Assembly: GCA_977017575.1 (NCBI GenBank) | Contig: CDRNVI010000007.1 | Coordinates: 248,001 to 312,000 of the forward strand | Length of the DNA: 64,000 bases | Direction: 5' to 3' | Origin: Paramoeba atlantica | Lineage: Eukaryota > Discosea | Part shown: positions 27,412 to 38,290 of the stretch, in pieces | Layout of the letters: every line of letters starts with the position of its first letter | Numbering within the stretch: the first letter of the stretch is position 1 | Position numbers and translations under genes: made by a program | The notes under the pieces: model-generated | Databases searched by the model: none | Seen by the model: only the letters and a program-made list of their open reading frames with translations | Told to the model about the DNA's origin: nothing

Positions 27412-30186
27412 ATGGTGCGCTCATATCTGAAGTACAACCCTTCTCACGGAGGAGGCGTTTTACTCTCTCCAGCGTGCAATTTTATGAGCTTTGTAAACTT
27501 CGGGAATTTTTTCCCCGATACGTCCCCCAATGGGGTGGGTACAAATAAGTCCTCTTCGACGATTTTGTTGATGGCTGGTCTGCGACAAATTCAATTTTTA
27601 GACATTCGGACCGGTGAAACGCTACATGTTTTGCGCACCGCTCCGCAGGATGGAAGTATGGAAGATGAAGGCTTTATAACAACTCTTGGGACGAATGACT
27701 CGGATGACTTAATTGCCGTAGGGATGAGTACTGGACGTGTGTCTCTATACCAATTTGATCATCAGGAACAGGAGATCACTTGCTCTCTTTCTTCTACCGC
27801 TCATCGATATGGTTCAAAAATTCATCATATAGCCTTCTCCGGTCAAGAGAGAATGCAAGCAAACAGCGTTTCATCATCAAGCTTGATGGTTACAGGAGGA
27901 CAAGATACCTTCATCATAGTCTGGGACACCTTGAGTCGGGAAGCCCTTGTACGCCTACAAGGTCATAGCGGTCCTATTACAGGGTTGCATCTTATTCAAG
28001 TTCCTTATGTTAACGCTACAGAACGACTAATTAGTACATCTGTTGACGGTCTTCTGAAAATTTGGGATCTTGAAGAGCATGTTTGTATTAGCACGACTGT
28101 AATATGCGACGTAGCTCAAATCGTTACGTGTTCTCTTTACGTAAAAGACATAAAACAGCTACTTATCGGATCCCGTGATGACTTGATACGAGTATATTCT
28201 GTGGAGTTTAAAATAAATTCTGAGTCGGAACCTGGGAATAAAAGCGCTGAAGAAGACTTAAGTGGCATAATAGTATCTTCTGCTCAAAGCATCCAACGCA
28301 GATCGAAGCGTCCTATTCTTTCAATGTTTGCTCAACTATGTAGTGGGAAAATATTTTTCGTACATCTTCAAACTGCAGATCGTGCTGTTGAACTGCTTGC
28401 GCCTCGATCAGATCGGAAAATTCGAAAACGAAAAGGTGGGAAGAATCATAGCGAAGCACTGCTTGAAAAATGTGGGCTATTCTACAAGGGAAGTTACTAC
28501 GCTACAAACGGCAGGATAGTGTGTCTCGCTTGTCTCACCTTAAAATCGTCTAAAACAGCTACGAAAGCCCCTGCTGTTGTACTCGGGCTTAGCAGCAATA
28601 CCCTTGAGATCGTAGCACTTCGTGACTTACTAAGTGAAGGAAACACCACCCAATCAATCGACGGCCCTCCGAAAAGAAGTATTCATCGTCAGTTGTCCAT
28701 GCAAGGGCATCCTGGAGAGATTACCTCCTTGCATACATTACATGAAGATAGCGGTTTGATTACACTGTGTCCTCAGGAAGGAATTCGCACCTGGCACTTT
28801 GATTTCGACAGTAATCCTTGTCGGGTGGTATGCAACGGTATTATTCCGTATTCGGGTTTAACATGCTTGGCTACATTCGAAGGAATTGCTGGAGTGGCCG
28901 GATCCTCTAGTGGGCACTTGGTTTCATTGGATTTCATGTCGAAGACGTGCTCTGACATGGCTCACGCCCATGAAGGTGGGGTGACCACCCTTTGTAGTTT
29001 CACACTTAGTGATGACACGCGGAAAAAGAGACAAACTGATGAATCACCAAGTATCCCAATGCTATATACGTGCGGAAAAGATAATTTTCTACGCGTTTGG
29101 GCGCTTGATCAGACGTCGGCCGAATGGAAAGAGCAAGTAGAACGTGCCGCGGAGCTTCCAGACATGGGCGTCAATGTGTCGGTCGATTCTAGTCTTAAAT
29201 TCGTGGCAGTGGCCTTGCAAGATACGACTATTCGCGTGTACTATGCAGATTCACATAAGCCGTTTCTCAATCTTTATGGGCATAGCTATATTGTAAATTC
29301 CATTGCAATAAGTGATGACTTGGAACTTCTGGCGTCTGGTTCAGTAGACAAAAATATTAAACTTTGGGGCCTGGATTTTGGCGATTTACATCGCTCCATA
29401 ATAGCTCACGATAGCTATGTAATGCAAGTGCGTTTCGTGCCTAACACTCATTATTTGGTTAGCGTGGGGAAAGATGGTTGTTGCAAGCTTTGGGATGCTG
29501 ATACGTGGAGTTTGATTCAAGATTTTCCTGTAGGGTGCACCGGACCTTTGAATTCTTGTGTCGTCTCTACCCAAGGATCGTTTATCGCCTGCGCAGGGGA
29601 CGATAGGTGGATTCAGGTTTTTGAAAAAACGCAAGATCTTATCTTTCCACATGAAGAAACACAACGGCGAATGGAGCTAGCTTTGGATCGTGAAACGGCC
29701 GAACGTGCATCGTTTGAACTTGTAAAAGTGGGAGGGTCTTCTTCCATGGCACCGATAGTACAAAAAACTGCCGGGGCTGTACATGCTGCCGATCGCATTT
29801 CTGACTCACTGGAAAATGTTCAAATGGAAGCCACTGAGCTCCACGAAAAAGGCAGTCGTTATAGAGTATGGACAGTGATACGAGATGAGATTCCTGCAAC
29901 AGATTTAGCACATGCCCTAAAGTCACTTTCGCTCAGCGATGCCACGAAATTACTTCAACTACTTAAGCTGCTTCTGGAGTCCAATGTGGTGGACCACTGG
30001 GATACCGCGTGGCAAGTCTTGATCCGACTTGCAAGAGCACATTATTCAAATCTTCCGTCGCAGCTTTTGGTATCGCTCATATCTCTGATGCGTGCTACGG
30101 GTAGTGAGCATCACCAACGTATAGGTCAAAATATTGCTGCCTTAGAGTATATTAAATCTTCGAAGGTAATTGAAGCTGATATTTAG
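27412..30186 (+). CDS. UTP13: U3 snoRNP WD40 protein UTP13/TBL3
   Basis: 924 residues. Member of the UTP-B subcomplex of the small-subunit processome, needed for early 18S rRNA processing in the nucleolus. Two tandem WD40 propellers span about 1-760, with clear repeats: VTGGQDTFIIVWD, ISTSVDGLLKIWDLE, YTCGKDNFLRVWALD, ASGSVDKNIKLWGLD and VSVGKDGCCKLWDAD. The C-terminal helical Utp13 domain (about 810-924) has LAHALKSLSLSDATKLLQL and LARAHYSNLPSQLLVSLI. Double propeller plus this tail is the UTP13/TBL3 layout. An extended basic insert (RKIRKRKGGK) occurs near 340. Slightly longer than yeast Utp13 (817). PWP2 and UTP12 share the propellers but have different tails. Confidence 0.85.
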   Translation: MVRSYLKYNPSHGGGVLLSPACNFMSFVNFGNFFPDTSPNGVGTNKSSSTILLMAGLRQIQFLDIRTGETLHVLRTAPQDGSMEDEGFITTLGTNDSDDLIAVGMSTGRVSLYQFDHQEQEITCSLSSTAHRYGSKIHHIAFSGQERMQANSVSSSSLMVTGGQDTFIIVWDTLSREALVRLQGHSGPITGLHLIQVPYVNATERLISTSVDGLLKIWDLEEHVCISTTVICDVAQIVTCSLYVKDIKQLLIGSRDDLIRVYSVEFKINSESEPGNKSAEEDLSGIIVSSAQSIQRRSKRPILSMFAQLCSGKIFFVHLQTADRAVELLAPRSDRKIRKRKGGKNHSEALLEKCGLFYKGSYYATNGRIVCLACLTLKSSKTATKAPAVVLGLSSNTLEIVALRDLLSEGNTTQSIDGPPKRSIHRQLSMQGHPGEITSLHTLHEDSGLITLCPQEGIRTWHFDFDSNPCRVVCNGIIPYSGLTCLATFEGIAGVAGSSSGHLVSLDFMSKTCSDMAHAHEGGVTTLCSFTLSDDTRKKRQTDESPSIPMLYTCGKDNFLRVWALDQTSAEWKEQVERAAELPDMGVNVSVDSSLKFVAVALQDTTIRVYYADSHKPFLNLYGHSYIVNSIAISDDLELLASGSVDKNIKLWGLDFGDLHRSIIAHDSYVMQVRFVPNTHYLVSVGKDGCCKLWDADTWSLIQDFPVGCTGPLNSCVVSTQGSFIACAGDDRWIQVFEKTQDLIFPHEETQRRMELALDRETAERASFELVKVGGSSSMAPIVQKTAGAVHAADRISDSLENVQMEATELHEKGSRYRVWTVIRDEIPATDLAHALKSLSLSDATKLLQLLKLLLESNVVDHWDTAWQVLIRLARAHYSNLPSQLLVSLISLMRATGSEHHQRIGQNIAALEYIKSSKVIEADI

Positions 30187-30352
30187 TTCTTATATCCCAT
30201 TTTAATCAGAACATCAAATAAACAAACTCTTTTTAAAGTTATTTTTATCATTGTGCAGAAACCACTTTATGATGCAAGAGAAAAGAGACCAACGTGAAAA
30301 TGATGACTTTCTTTCCAAGTTCTGATTTATTTGATCTTAGATTATCTGAGCC

Positions 30353-32023
30353 ATGTTTGCGGAGGAACGTTCCCAATTCGTACGCGAAGTTATAGGCTTT
30401 AAAGGAAACGTAGAAGTACACAGCAAAAAGCTTATTGCAACTGATGAAGAGTTTAATAGCTCTACGAACTATGTTCTTATAGGAACGAAAAAGAATTTGT
30501 GCGAAGAATCTTTCTTTGCATCTTTGCCAGCATTTATACAGGAGGAAAAGGATCTGTACACGCACATCGTTCACAAGACTGAGGTAAAATCTTCTCAAAA
30601 ATTCTACTTGAAAAAGAACCATGAATCATTCATATGTGTAACAATCCTTTGTATTTCCGATGAAAGCTCGAGAAATAATTGTCCTTCACGTCCTGATATT
30701 GTCACTTCCCTCCTCAGGTCATCGAATGTAGGAGATTCCGGCACGAATGGAACTTCTTCTGAAGTTTCTTGTGCACCAAAAAATTGTGTTGTACTTTGTG
30801 CCTGTATAGTCCCTCACTTGTCCGAAGACTCTCAAACAACGCCGTACCTCAGTCTTGTATGTGCCGTGGCGAAGAGTTTCTCGCGATTTTCTGTCAAAGG
30901 TAAAGAGAACGCTTTTCTAGAAAAGAAATCTCCAGCACGCGTGCTACTAGGCCTTATTAATATTGGGAACTCCACGTCAGCGGAGGAAAGCACTCCGAAC
31001 TGTGCTGCACTGAATCACGCCGCGTATGCATGCCAATTATGCATGATTCTAGGTGATGCTCCCCCCAATTTACTTGATACAACGACATTCTCTGAAATCA
31101 TACAAGGCCTCTCCGGGACGCATGGATTTCACGTGAGGCAAAACATTGCGGGGGAGGACTTAATTCCAGCGAAGCTCACCGGGCTGTACAACGTAGGGAA
31201 GGCCGGCACAGAGCCCCCACGGTTTCTGGTTCTGGAACATCAAGGAGGGGAGGAATCTGAAAAGCCTGTGGTGTTCGTTGGCAAAGGCATCATATACGAC
31301 GCAGGTGGATTGGCAATTAAGCCTGCTGCAAATATGGTCAACATGAAATGCGACATGTGTGGAGCGGCTGCTGCGTTTTGTGCGTTTCTAGCAGCTGCAC
31401 TGAGCAAATCGTCGCAGCGAGCCTACTCTGTACTTTCTTTGGCAGAAAATGCAGTGGGGCCTCTTTCCTATCGCAACGATGACATTATCAAACTGCATTG
31501 TGGTCTCAGCGTGGAGGTAAATAACACCGACGCGGAGGGAAGAATTGTACTTGCGGACGCCATATCCTACGCAACAACGTATCTTGACCCTTCCTTGGTC
31601 ATCGACCTGGCTACGCTAACGGGCGCTCAGAGTTTTGCTACAGGTGTCAAACATAGCGGAATCTACACAAATTTGGACACAACAGAACGAGATGTTTTTC
31701 GTGCTGGAAGACAGAGTGGAGATTTGTGCTTCCCATTTTTGTACTGCCCAGAGTTCCTGGACGATCAGTTTGACAGCAAAGTTGCAGATCTGAAAAACAG
31801 CGTTAAAGATCGTGCTACAGCATCATCGGCTGCTGCAGGTCGATTCTTAGAAAAGGCTTTGAGCAAACAATACAAAGGTCCCTTTGTGCATCTAGATATT
31901 GCAGCTCCAGCTTTTCGTTCCGATCGAGCCACTGGGTATGGTGTGGCCCTGTTGCTAGAGTTGTGCTTTAAAAAGGATTTTTCGAATTTAATGCGACCCG
32001 CCAAGATGTTGAAAAGGTCTTAG
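30353..32023 (+). CDS. M17 family leucyl aminopeptidase (NPEPL1-like)
   Basis: 556 residues. Zinc/manganese metallopeptidase that removes N-terminal residues. The N-terminal 200 or so are divergent. The catalytic domain contains VGKGIIYDAGGLAIKP near 308-323 (metal-binding Lys and Asp), MKCDMCGAAA (Asp), LAENAVGP, and the family signature NTDAEGRIVLADAISYA near 390-406 (N-T-D-A-E-G-R, with ligand Asp and Glu and catalytic Arg). It continues IDLATLTGAQ. All expected metal ligands and the catalytic Lys/Arg appear present. Wording around LAENAVGP and VEVNNTDAEG is closest to the animal NPEPL1 branch by eye. No clear targeting signal. Confidence 0.88.
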   Translation: MFAEERSQFVREVIGFKGNVEVHSKKLIATDEEFNSSTNYVLIGTKKNLCEESFFASLPAFIQEEKDLYTHIVHKTEVKSSQKFYLKKNHESFICVTILCISDESSRNNCPSRPDIVTSLLRSSNVGDSGTNGTSSEVSCAPKNCVVLCACIVPHLSEDSQTTPYLSLVCAVAKSFSRFSVKGKENAFLEKKSPARVLLGLINIGNSTSAEESTPNCAALNHAAYACQLCMILGDAPPNLLDTTTFSEIIQGLSGTHGFHVRQNIAGEDLIPAKLTGLYNVGKAGTEPPRFLVLEHQGGEESEKPVVFVGKGIIYDAGGLAIKPAANMVNMKCDMCGAAAAFCAFLAAALSKSSQRAYSVLSLAENAVGPLSYRNDDIIKLHCGLSVEVNNTDAEGRIVLADAISYATTYLDPSLVIDLATLTGAQSFATGVKHSGIYTNLDTTERDVFRAGRQSGDLCFPFLYCPEFLDDQFDSKVADLKNSVKDRATASSAAAGRFLEKALSKQYKGPFVHLDIAAPAFRSDRATGYGVALLLELCFKKDFSNLMRPAKMLKRS

Positions 32024-32578
32024 CTCTAGCACGAGAGGCTTTTTTACAATCGCTTGCTTCTTTTTTATCGAAATCGAAAGTTCCAAATATTATGAATCGT
32101 AAGTGTGCGAAGCACAGACGTGTAATTCCACGTAGGTTTCATATTCTAAAATGAGGTTAAAACGATTTGGAGCTGGACGAAGTCGATGCATCTCCTGGCA
32201 GTTTTGATAGAATCTGTTCTGATATTAGGTTCAACTTTCAAATATTGACACATGGCTTAACGTGCTAATGTGTTCTTTAAGAGCTATTTATATTCAAGTG
32301 TTTTAATAAGCAGTACAGAAAAAACTGCGAGTTTCGAAATTATTGTAATATTCTTGTAATGACTTAAAGAACTTAATGTCCTTAAAGAACATCCACGAAA
32401 GAGTTTGGAATGTAAAAATGACTGATTTTAAGTGAATGTGTTTCAAAAACAATCAGCGAAACAGTTTCTCTCATCAACTAATTGCAATTTGTTTTATAAA
32501 GTTTTCCAAGCCGCGCATGTTTTCCTGTTAAAGAACGGGCGTGAGGTATCGGACTTTTGGGAACTTTTAAACTTCGAA
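32024..32578. other. Intergenic stretch, nothing recognised
   Basis: 555 bases. The flippase frame is open back to 32432 but without ATG before 32579. Short TTAAAGAACTTAA/CTTAAAGAACAT repeats near 32365-32395 are unexplained. Confidence 0.45.
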
Positions 32579-35500
32579 ATGAACGGTGCAATTGAAGTTA
32601 ATGTTACGATTCAAGGAACTGGTGAAAAGAATATCGAATCAAGTTCAAAGACGAACTACATACGGACAACAAAATACACCCTATGGAGCTTTCTTCCTTT
32701 GCAGATATACCACCAGCTATGTATTTTGTCCAATATTTTCTTCTTATTGACTAGTGTTTTAGCTTTTCTTCCCGGTATATCTCCTCTAGATCCTATCACG
32801 GCAACGTTACCGCTTATATTTGTTCTTGTGGTTGCAATTTTGCGAAATGCTTATGAGGAATATCAACGTTACCGAGCAGACAAATCAGCCAATTCGGCAC
32901 CCATTTCTCTCTTCTCGCGACAACTTCAGAGCAGTGAAACCGAGTTGAACTTGCCTCTTAATCACAATCTGTATCATGCTTCCTCATCTGATTTGCGGGT
33001 GGGAGACGTCATTCTTCTCCGAAAAAATGGAGAAATTATGGCTGACGTTGCCATGCTTTACTCTTCTGGAAACGATAACATCGCTTATATTGACACATCC
33101 CATTTAGACGGGGAGGCTACAGTTAAGCTTCGCAGAGGAAAAAAGTGGTTTAACGATAAGATGCTTTCGTACTCAAGTAAAATACTCGACGACAATTCAC
33201 ATTCGAATGCAAACAAGGAATACGGGGATTTCCCGACAGAATTACAACTAAAACAGCTTTATGAAGTATTGCACTCATGCTCTATGAGGTTTCGCGTCGA
33301 AGCCCCGAGTCCAACATTAATGTTTTGGAATGGTCTTCTTGAAGCACAAGGTAAAACCTTCTCTCTCACAGTGGAAAATTTGTTATACCGCGGATCTGTT
33401 TTACGGCACACGTCTTGGGTCGTCGGTGTCGTCGTATACACCGGATGGGATACCAAACTGTTCCGAAATCTAAAGCCCTCACGTCCTCCAAAAGTCTCAT
33501 CTCTAGACAAGAAATTAAATTTTACACTTGCATTTATTCTTCTGCTCCATCAAATCTTGCTTACAGCCCTTGCGTTAACTGCCGCAAAGAAGGAGAGTGT
33601 TATGTCAACGAATGCCTGGTATATCTACCCGACGGGTGAGGCACATAATATCATGAATCGAAATGCTTTCGTCGATTTTATTTCCCGATACATGACGTAC
33701 TTTGTGCTTTTGAGTTACATGATACCAGTTTCACTTTTCGTTACCCTCGAAGTATGCAAAGCGGTACAAGGTTATTACATAAATCAAGATCCGGAGTTAT
33801 CATTTTGTGACAAAGTTTCTGGATACACAAGACAATCTCTCGCCCGTACAACGAACCTGAATGAACAGCTCAGTCAAGTTAAGCATGTATTTACGGATAA
33901 GACTGGAACCCTCACTGAAAATGTAATGCATTACGTAGGTGGGACTATTCAAAATGCATATTGCATGGAAACTGTCAGCAGAGCTTCCTCTAGGAGAGAT
34001 ACGAATGATTCTGGAGGACGTTCCCCAGGTGGTTCAGTGCGTTGTCCGGCCAATAATTCCATTCTTATACGTCCTGATAGAAATCTCTCGATAGGAAAGC
34101 TTTTGAGGACTCCAAGCACCTTAAAGCACTCTCCTTTGCCCATGAATGACACGATATTTGAATCTCCAATAAAAATCACGATCGCATGCGAGAGCTTGTA
34201 TTGGCGATCCCTAGCACTCTGCAATCAGGTGCTGCCATTACCAAAGGGATTAAATCGTGCTGTTCTTCAAGAAAACAAGAACTCGTCCTCGCTATCTGAC
34301 AGCCGAATTTTTCGCGCTCTCTTTCGGCTTTGGGATATTTTTCTACAAATAGCATGTGTGAGTACTTACAAGCGCCATGAGGAAACAGTACATCAATCGC
34401 TGCCTTCTACAGAGGATTTAAAGGACGAGCGTTACCCCCGAGAGTTAGCATTTGAGGGGCATTCTCCGGATGAGATAGCGCTAGTCAAAGGAGCGGCTAA
34501 CCATGGCGTAACTCTCATACATCGAGATGAATTTATAAGTACCGTAGCGGTGGAAGCTGGTGAAATTTGGGAGAATTCTCCAGTTTTTGAAGCACATGAA
34601 AAAAGAATTAACGGTCAGATCGAAAGTGCTGCAGCATTCCTTAGCTCGAGTTTTTCATACAAATTTGAAAAGTATGTACGAGTGGCGGAACTTGAGTTTA
34701 CCCCTCAGCGGAAGATGATGTCCACTGTGTTAAGAGACCCGAACGGTCGTCTGATTATGTTTACTAAAGGAGCCGATAGTTCCGTGTTACCGATCATTTT
34801 TCCTTGTGAAAATGAAGAACACCCATCACCACAGGGTAGAGCAATTGACGTAACAAGACAGGCGCTTCATGAATTTGGCACTTGTGGACTCCGAACTTTG
34901 GTTTTCGCATACAAATATCTTGAAGAGGATGATTTTTCTATATGGGATGCCTCCTACCAGGATGCTCTTCAAACACTTGACACTGTAGAGCGTCAAGAAA
35001 AAATAGATCTTTGCTGCAAGAGTCTCGAAAAGGATATGTCATTGCTTGGAACAACGGCAATAGAAGATAGATTACAGGACGGGGTCCCAGAGACAATAAA
35101 ATCTCTAAGGCAAGCAGGAATCGATGTGTGGTTATTGACAGGTGATATGCGTGAAACTGCACTCAATGTAGCATCACAGAGTGGTTTGGTGAATTGGGAA
35201 ACGGACGACATCATTCACGTTGGAGCCGAAAATTCAAAGCACGAAAGCATGTCAAAAAAAATTGAACCGCTTTTGCCGCAAGAAAGAAACGGGAATGAGT
35301 GCTCTTTTGATGGTGTTCAGAAACAATTAGAAGATATTTGCAAGACGTACCCTGTTCGCTCCATAAACAAGTGTCAAATTTACGACGAAAATCTGTCCTA
35401 CGTAGATGACGAGCTGAAGACATGTTTAGGAGGTGTTTGTCTCGTGGTTAATGGACCATCAGTGCAATTTATTATCGAAAATCATTTAAGGCTTCTCCTT

Positions 35501-36598
35501 GACGTGAGCCGCCGTATCAGTTCAGTTGTATGCTGTAGACTAACTCCACTTCAAAAATCCAGTCTTGTCCGTGCAATCCAAAGAGGATTACATACGCCAG
35601 CACAAGGAAAACGTAGATTTTCTCTCGATCAGACTTGCGAACCTTCTAGTACCCCTTGTCCCCTTCATTGGCATCTATTCAAGAGGTTCATGAATCGAAT
35701 TAAAAGAATTATTGACCTAATCTTTCTTTATTATGAGCGTCATATTACAAGTTCTGACGTCACAGCCATTGCCGTTGGGGATGGCGCCAACGATGTAAGC
35801 ATGATACAAGAAGCCAAGGTTGGCATTGGCATTATGGGTCGTGAAGGTTCACAAGCTGTCTTAGCCTCTGATTATGCACTTCCTCGATTTCGGCACTTGA
35901 AGAGACTTTTGTTCGTACATGGTCGCTACGCGCTGTATCGCAACGCTACCTGTATTGGGTACTCTTTCTACAAAAACCTTCTACTTTCTTTCTGTCAAAT
36001 TTTTTATGCGTGGTTTGCAGCATGTAGCGGGACGACAATGTTTGACTCGTGGCTTCTCGTCTTCTTTAATCTTTTCTTTACCTCTCTCATTCCTCTTTCT
36101 ATGGGAATGTGACAAAAGGATCACCCTGAAGTTCTCCTTGAAAGTTACCCAAGCTTGTACGTTCCTCTGCGGGAAAGGCAGCAATACTTTAATATCGAAT
36201 CTATGATTCTATTCTGGTTATCAACCGCAGTTTTTCAAGCGCTGGTTGTGTTTGGTCTATGCTACGCTTTCATGCAACATGATGGCTTGGACTCGGCCCA
36301 TTCGTTGACATTGCAACATTATGGAACTATGGTCTTTTGCACGCTACTTGTGCTAATCCATATCCAAGCCCTTACTTACGCCAGAAAACAAGATAAAAAG
36401 CATGTCTATACGGTAATAGGAAGTTTCTTAATTTGTATAGCTGTGCTTTTGTTGTACACGAATATGCCAGTTATGACACACACCGCCAGTTTTGTATCCA
36501 TTCTCACACAACTCTCGCGACCTTTTTCAATGGTCCCATTTCTTACAACAGTACTAGGCGCACTTTTAGTTGTATTTCTCGGACCTCATTTGACATAA
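32579..36598 (+). CDS. P4-type phospholipid flippase ATPase, interrupted by one in-frame UGA
   Basis: One frame of 1339 codons from ATG 32579 to TAA 36598, broken only by TGA at 36110-36112 (codon 1178). P4-ATPases flip aminophospholipids to the cytosolic leaflet. Motifs: N-terminal NYIRTTKYTLWSFLPLQIYHQ; actuator DGEATVKL (usually DGETNLK); phosphorylation site VFTDKTGTLTEN (Asp near 440); nucleotide domain FEGHSPDEIALVKGA and MFTKGADSSVL; P-domain LLTGDMRETALNVA and AVGDGANDVSMI near 1066. The TGA follows FFTSLIPLSMGM, where family members read G-(I/V/M)-(F/L)-(D/E)-x-D; after it QKD and LLESYPSLY resume the P4 pattern and the last four helices. Termination would remove those helices. It could be read-through, sequencing error or an early pseudogene. 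No SECIS-like structure seen in the following 250 bases. Confidence 0.85.
36110..36112 (+). other. In-frame UGA within the flippase
   Basis: TGA CAA AAG GAT: the stop sits in the loop after helix M6, with 162 codons of conserved P4 C-terminus beyond it in the same frame. UGA followed by C is a comparatively leaky stop context in eukaryotes. UGA acts as a normal stop for several other genes here (for example the LRR gene at 3428), so a general reassignment is unlikely. Confidence 0.85.
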
Positions 36599-36973
36599 AT
36601 CGTACAAAATGTTGGAGTTTAAAGGCATTCATAAAGGCATATTTTAACACCGAAATTCCTGCAGTAGGCTTCTCCTCACCTCCAGTATCGACATCTCTAC
36701 GGGCTTAGATTAGAGACTCTAACTCTTAGAGAGAACTCTTCTACATTAGAGAACTTCTACATTAGAGACTGTAAGAGTACAGAATTTTGAGTGCACTCTT
36801 ATTTGTGACGCAAAAACTCGTGACACGAAGCAATTGAAACATATTACCATATCGTCCACATTGATATTATTTAATCACGGTGGTTGAGTTCAACTAACAA
36901 TGTGTTCTTAACTTCAACAATGCGGTCAACTAACAATTTTTCGTTCAAAACAATGAAGCGGAAGTTTTCCACA

Positions 36974-37075
36974 GTGCGGCAGTTTTCCACAGGACAAACG
37001 GTATTTCCACCTTTTTAGGCGCCTGTCTTCATGCCATAAGGGAGATACCGTTTTTCCTGTAGAAAATTGCCGCAC
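36974..37075. repeat. Inverted repeat, 35-bp arms
   Basis: Arms 36974-37008 (starts GTGCGGCAGTTTTCCACAGG) and 37041-37075 are complementary at 31 of 35 positions, separated by 32 bases. It would form a strong hairpin; possibly a foldback element or an internal part of the surrounding transposon. Confidence 0.8.
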
Positions 37076-37499
37076 CTACACTATTGGTATCTCCCTCGTC
37101 CACTTTACCTTGGGTTATACAGTAAAAACATGTTCCCAAGGACTCCTTACATCTTCCCACGTGAGGAAGTCGTCGTCTCCGCCTTCTGCCTTTTTGCCTT
37201 GCGCCTCCTCCTTCCTCTACGGCCTTTCGTATCCCACGCTTCCAGCTGAAAAAAGAATACGTATACACGGATACATATACGCATGTGGCAAATTGGGGTT
37301 TGAAAAACGTTTCCGAAGAAGGGGGTCTCGAGTCGTCCAAACGGTACGTTTTTCGTTCTTAAAACTATCAGTGTATGGTTTTGCCTTGCATTCTTTGCGA
37401 AAAAACTTTTTCCCGAAAATATTTTGTCGGGCGAAAATTATTAATATAGGATAGCGAGGGATCTCCCTCAATCAAGTAGCTTTAGAAGTAAACGTTGGA

Positions 37500-37860
37500 G
37501 AATTACATGGCAAAGTAGGTTCTTTTTTCATGTGAGGAGCACCTGAATGTTTCTTCGCTCGTCCAAATAATTTTGGACGTTTGACTGCCATTCAATCCTT
37601 CAAAGTAATCAGCCAACCTTAAACGATTTTCTTTGTGTTGTGGAGTTAGCATTGGTTTGCGGCTGAAAACTTTAATGTATCCCGTGCTTTTTTAAAATTC
37701 TTCCCACAGTTTTCAAGCTGCACGGGAATCCATTTTTATCAATCATTCGAAACATCCATTTAAACCCTGGGCAATCAAATATCGTCGTGTTCTTCAAGTA
37801 TCTTCTTGTTCTTTTTTTCCACGAGACCAACAAGCATCTGTCGAAACCCGTCAGTATCAC
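37500..37860 (-). pseudogene. Tc1-like transposase remnant
   Basis: On the minus strand, one frame contains FPCSLKTVGRILKKHGIH (37672 side) and then, after a stop and frame change, SRKPMLTPQHKENRLRLADY followed by TSKIIWTSEETF. This matches the Tc1 order: helix-turn-helix 'T-V-x-R-x-L-x-x-x-G', then 'K-P-x-L-T-x-x-H-K-x-x-R-L-x-x-A', then 'W-x-x-V-(I/L)-(F/W)-(S/T)-D-E-(S/T)-x-F', in which the first catalytic Asp position reads Ser here (WTSEETF). It is decayed and not functional. Confidence 0.6.
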
Positions 37861-38199
37861 AAGTGTTTTCGCGTGTGTACCTCTTTCGCTTTACACCGTG
37901 TTGTACACCAGCCGTTTCTCTAAAACGATGTTACATCAAGCGCGATACAGAAGTATGGGAACAGTTCATCATTTGAACGGTTTCGCGCAAAGAGGCCCCT
38001 TGGTCCACCTCGTGAGCACAAACCAACCTAGTGGCATAAGGGATACTATTTAATCACGATATTATTCAATTAAGATTATTTTCGCCGAAAAAAATCCTTA
38101 AATTCGTAATTAAATAATATCCTAATTTAATACAACACTGTATTCCGAAATCCAATATTGTAGAAATTCCTAAATAAAAGAAAGCTTTGAGATTTTACG

Positions 38200-38290
38200 C
38201 TTTTCGTTAAACGCGGTGGTCGTTTTCAACTTTGAAGTCACTCATGCTGCGAGCTTCGCGTTGAAAACTACCTCGGCGTTTAACGAAGAG
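38200..38290. repeat. Inverted repeat, 31-bp arms
   Basis: CTTTTCGTTAAACGCGGTGG... at 38200-38230 pairs with 38260-38290 at 27 of 31 positions, with a 29-base loop. It lies just right of the Tc1-like remnant. No ncRNA family recognised. Confidence 0.75.

Larger units (their letters stand above)
36863..38121 (-). mobile_element. Degraded Tc1/mariner-like element, about 1.26 kb
   Basis: Candidate termini are GATATTATTTAATCACG (36863-36879) and its near-complement CGTAATTAAATAATATC (38105-38121), one mismatch in 17. The enclosed length (1259 bp) is typical of a full Tc1/mariner element. TA dinucleotides occur in both termini, but exact boundaries are uncertain. A second copy of the terminal motif in direct orientation at about 38045-38059 suggests a more complex history. 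Transposase remnants lie inside on the minus strand. Confidence 0.45.

Noticed and set aside
36599-36860. SECIS element for the flippase UGA
   Set aside because: The GTGA motifs near 36805 and 36818 are not followed by a helix with AA loop and GA partner; no SECIS fold could be drawn.
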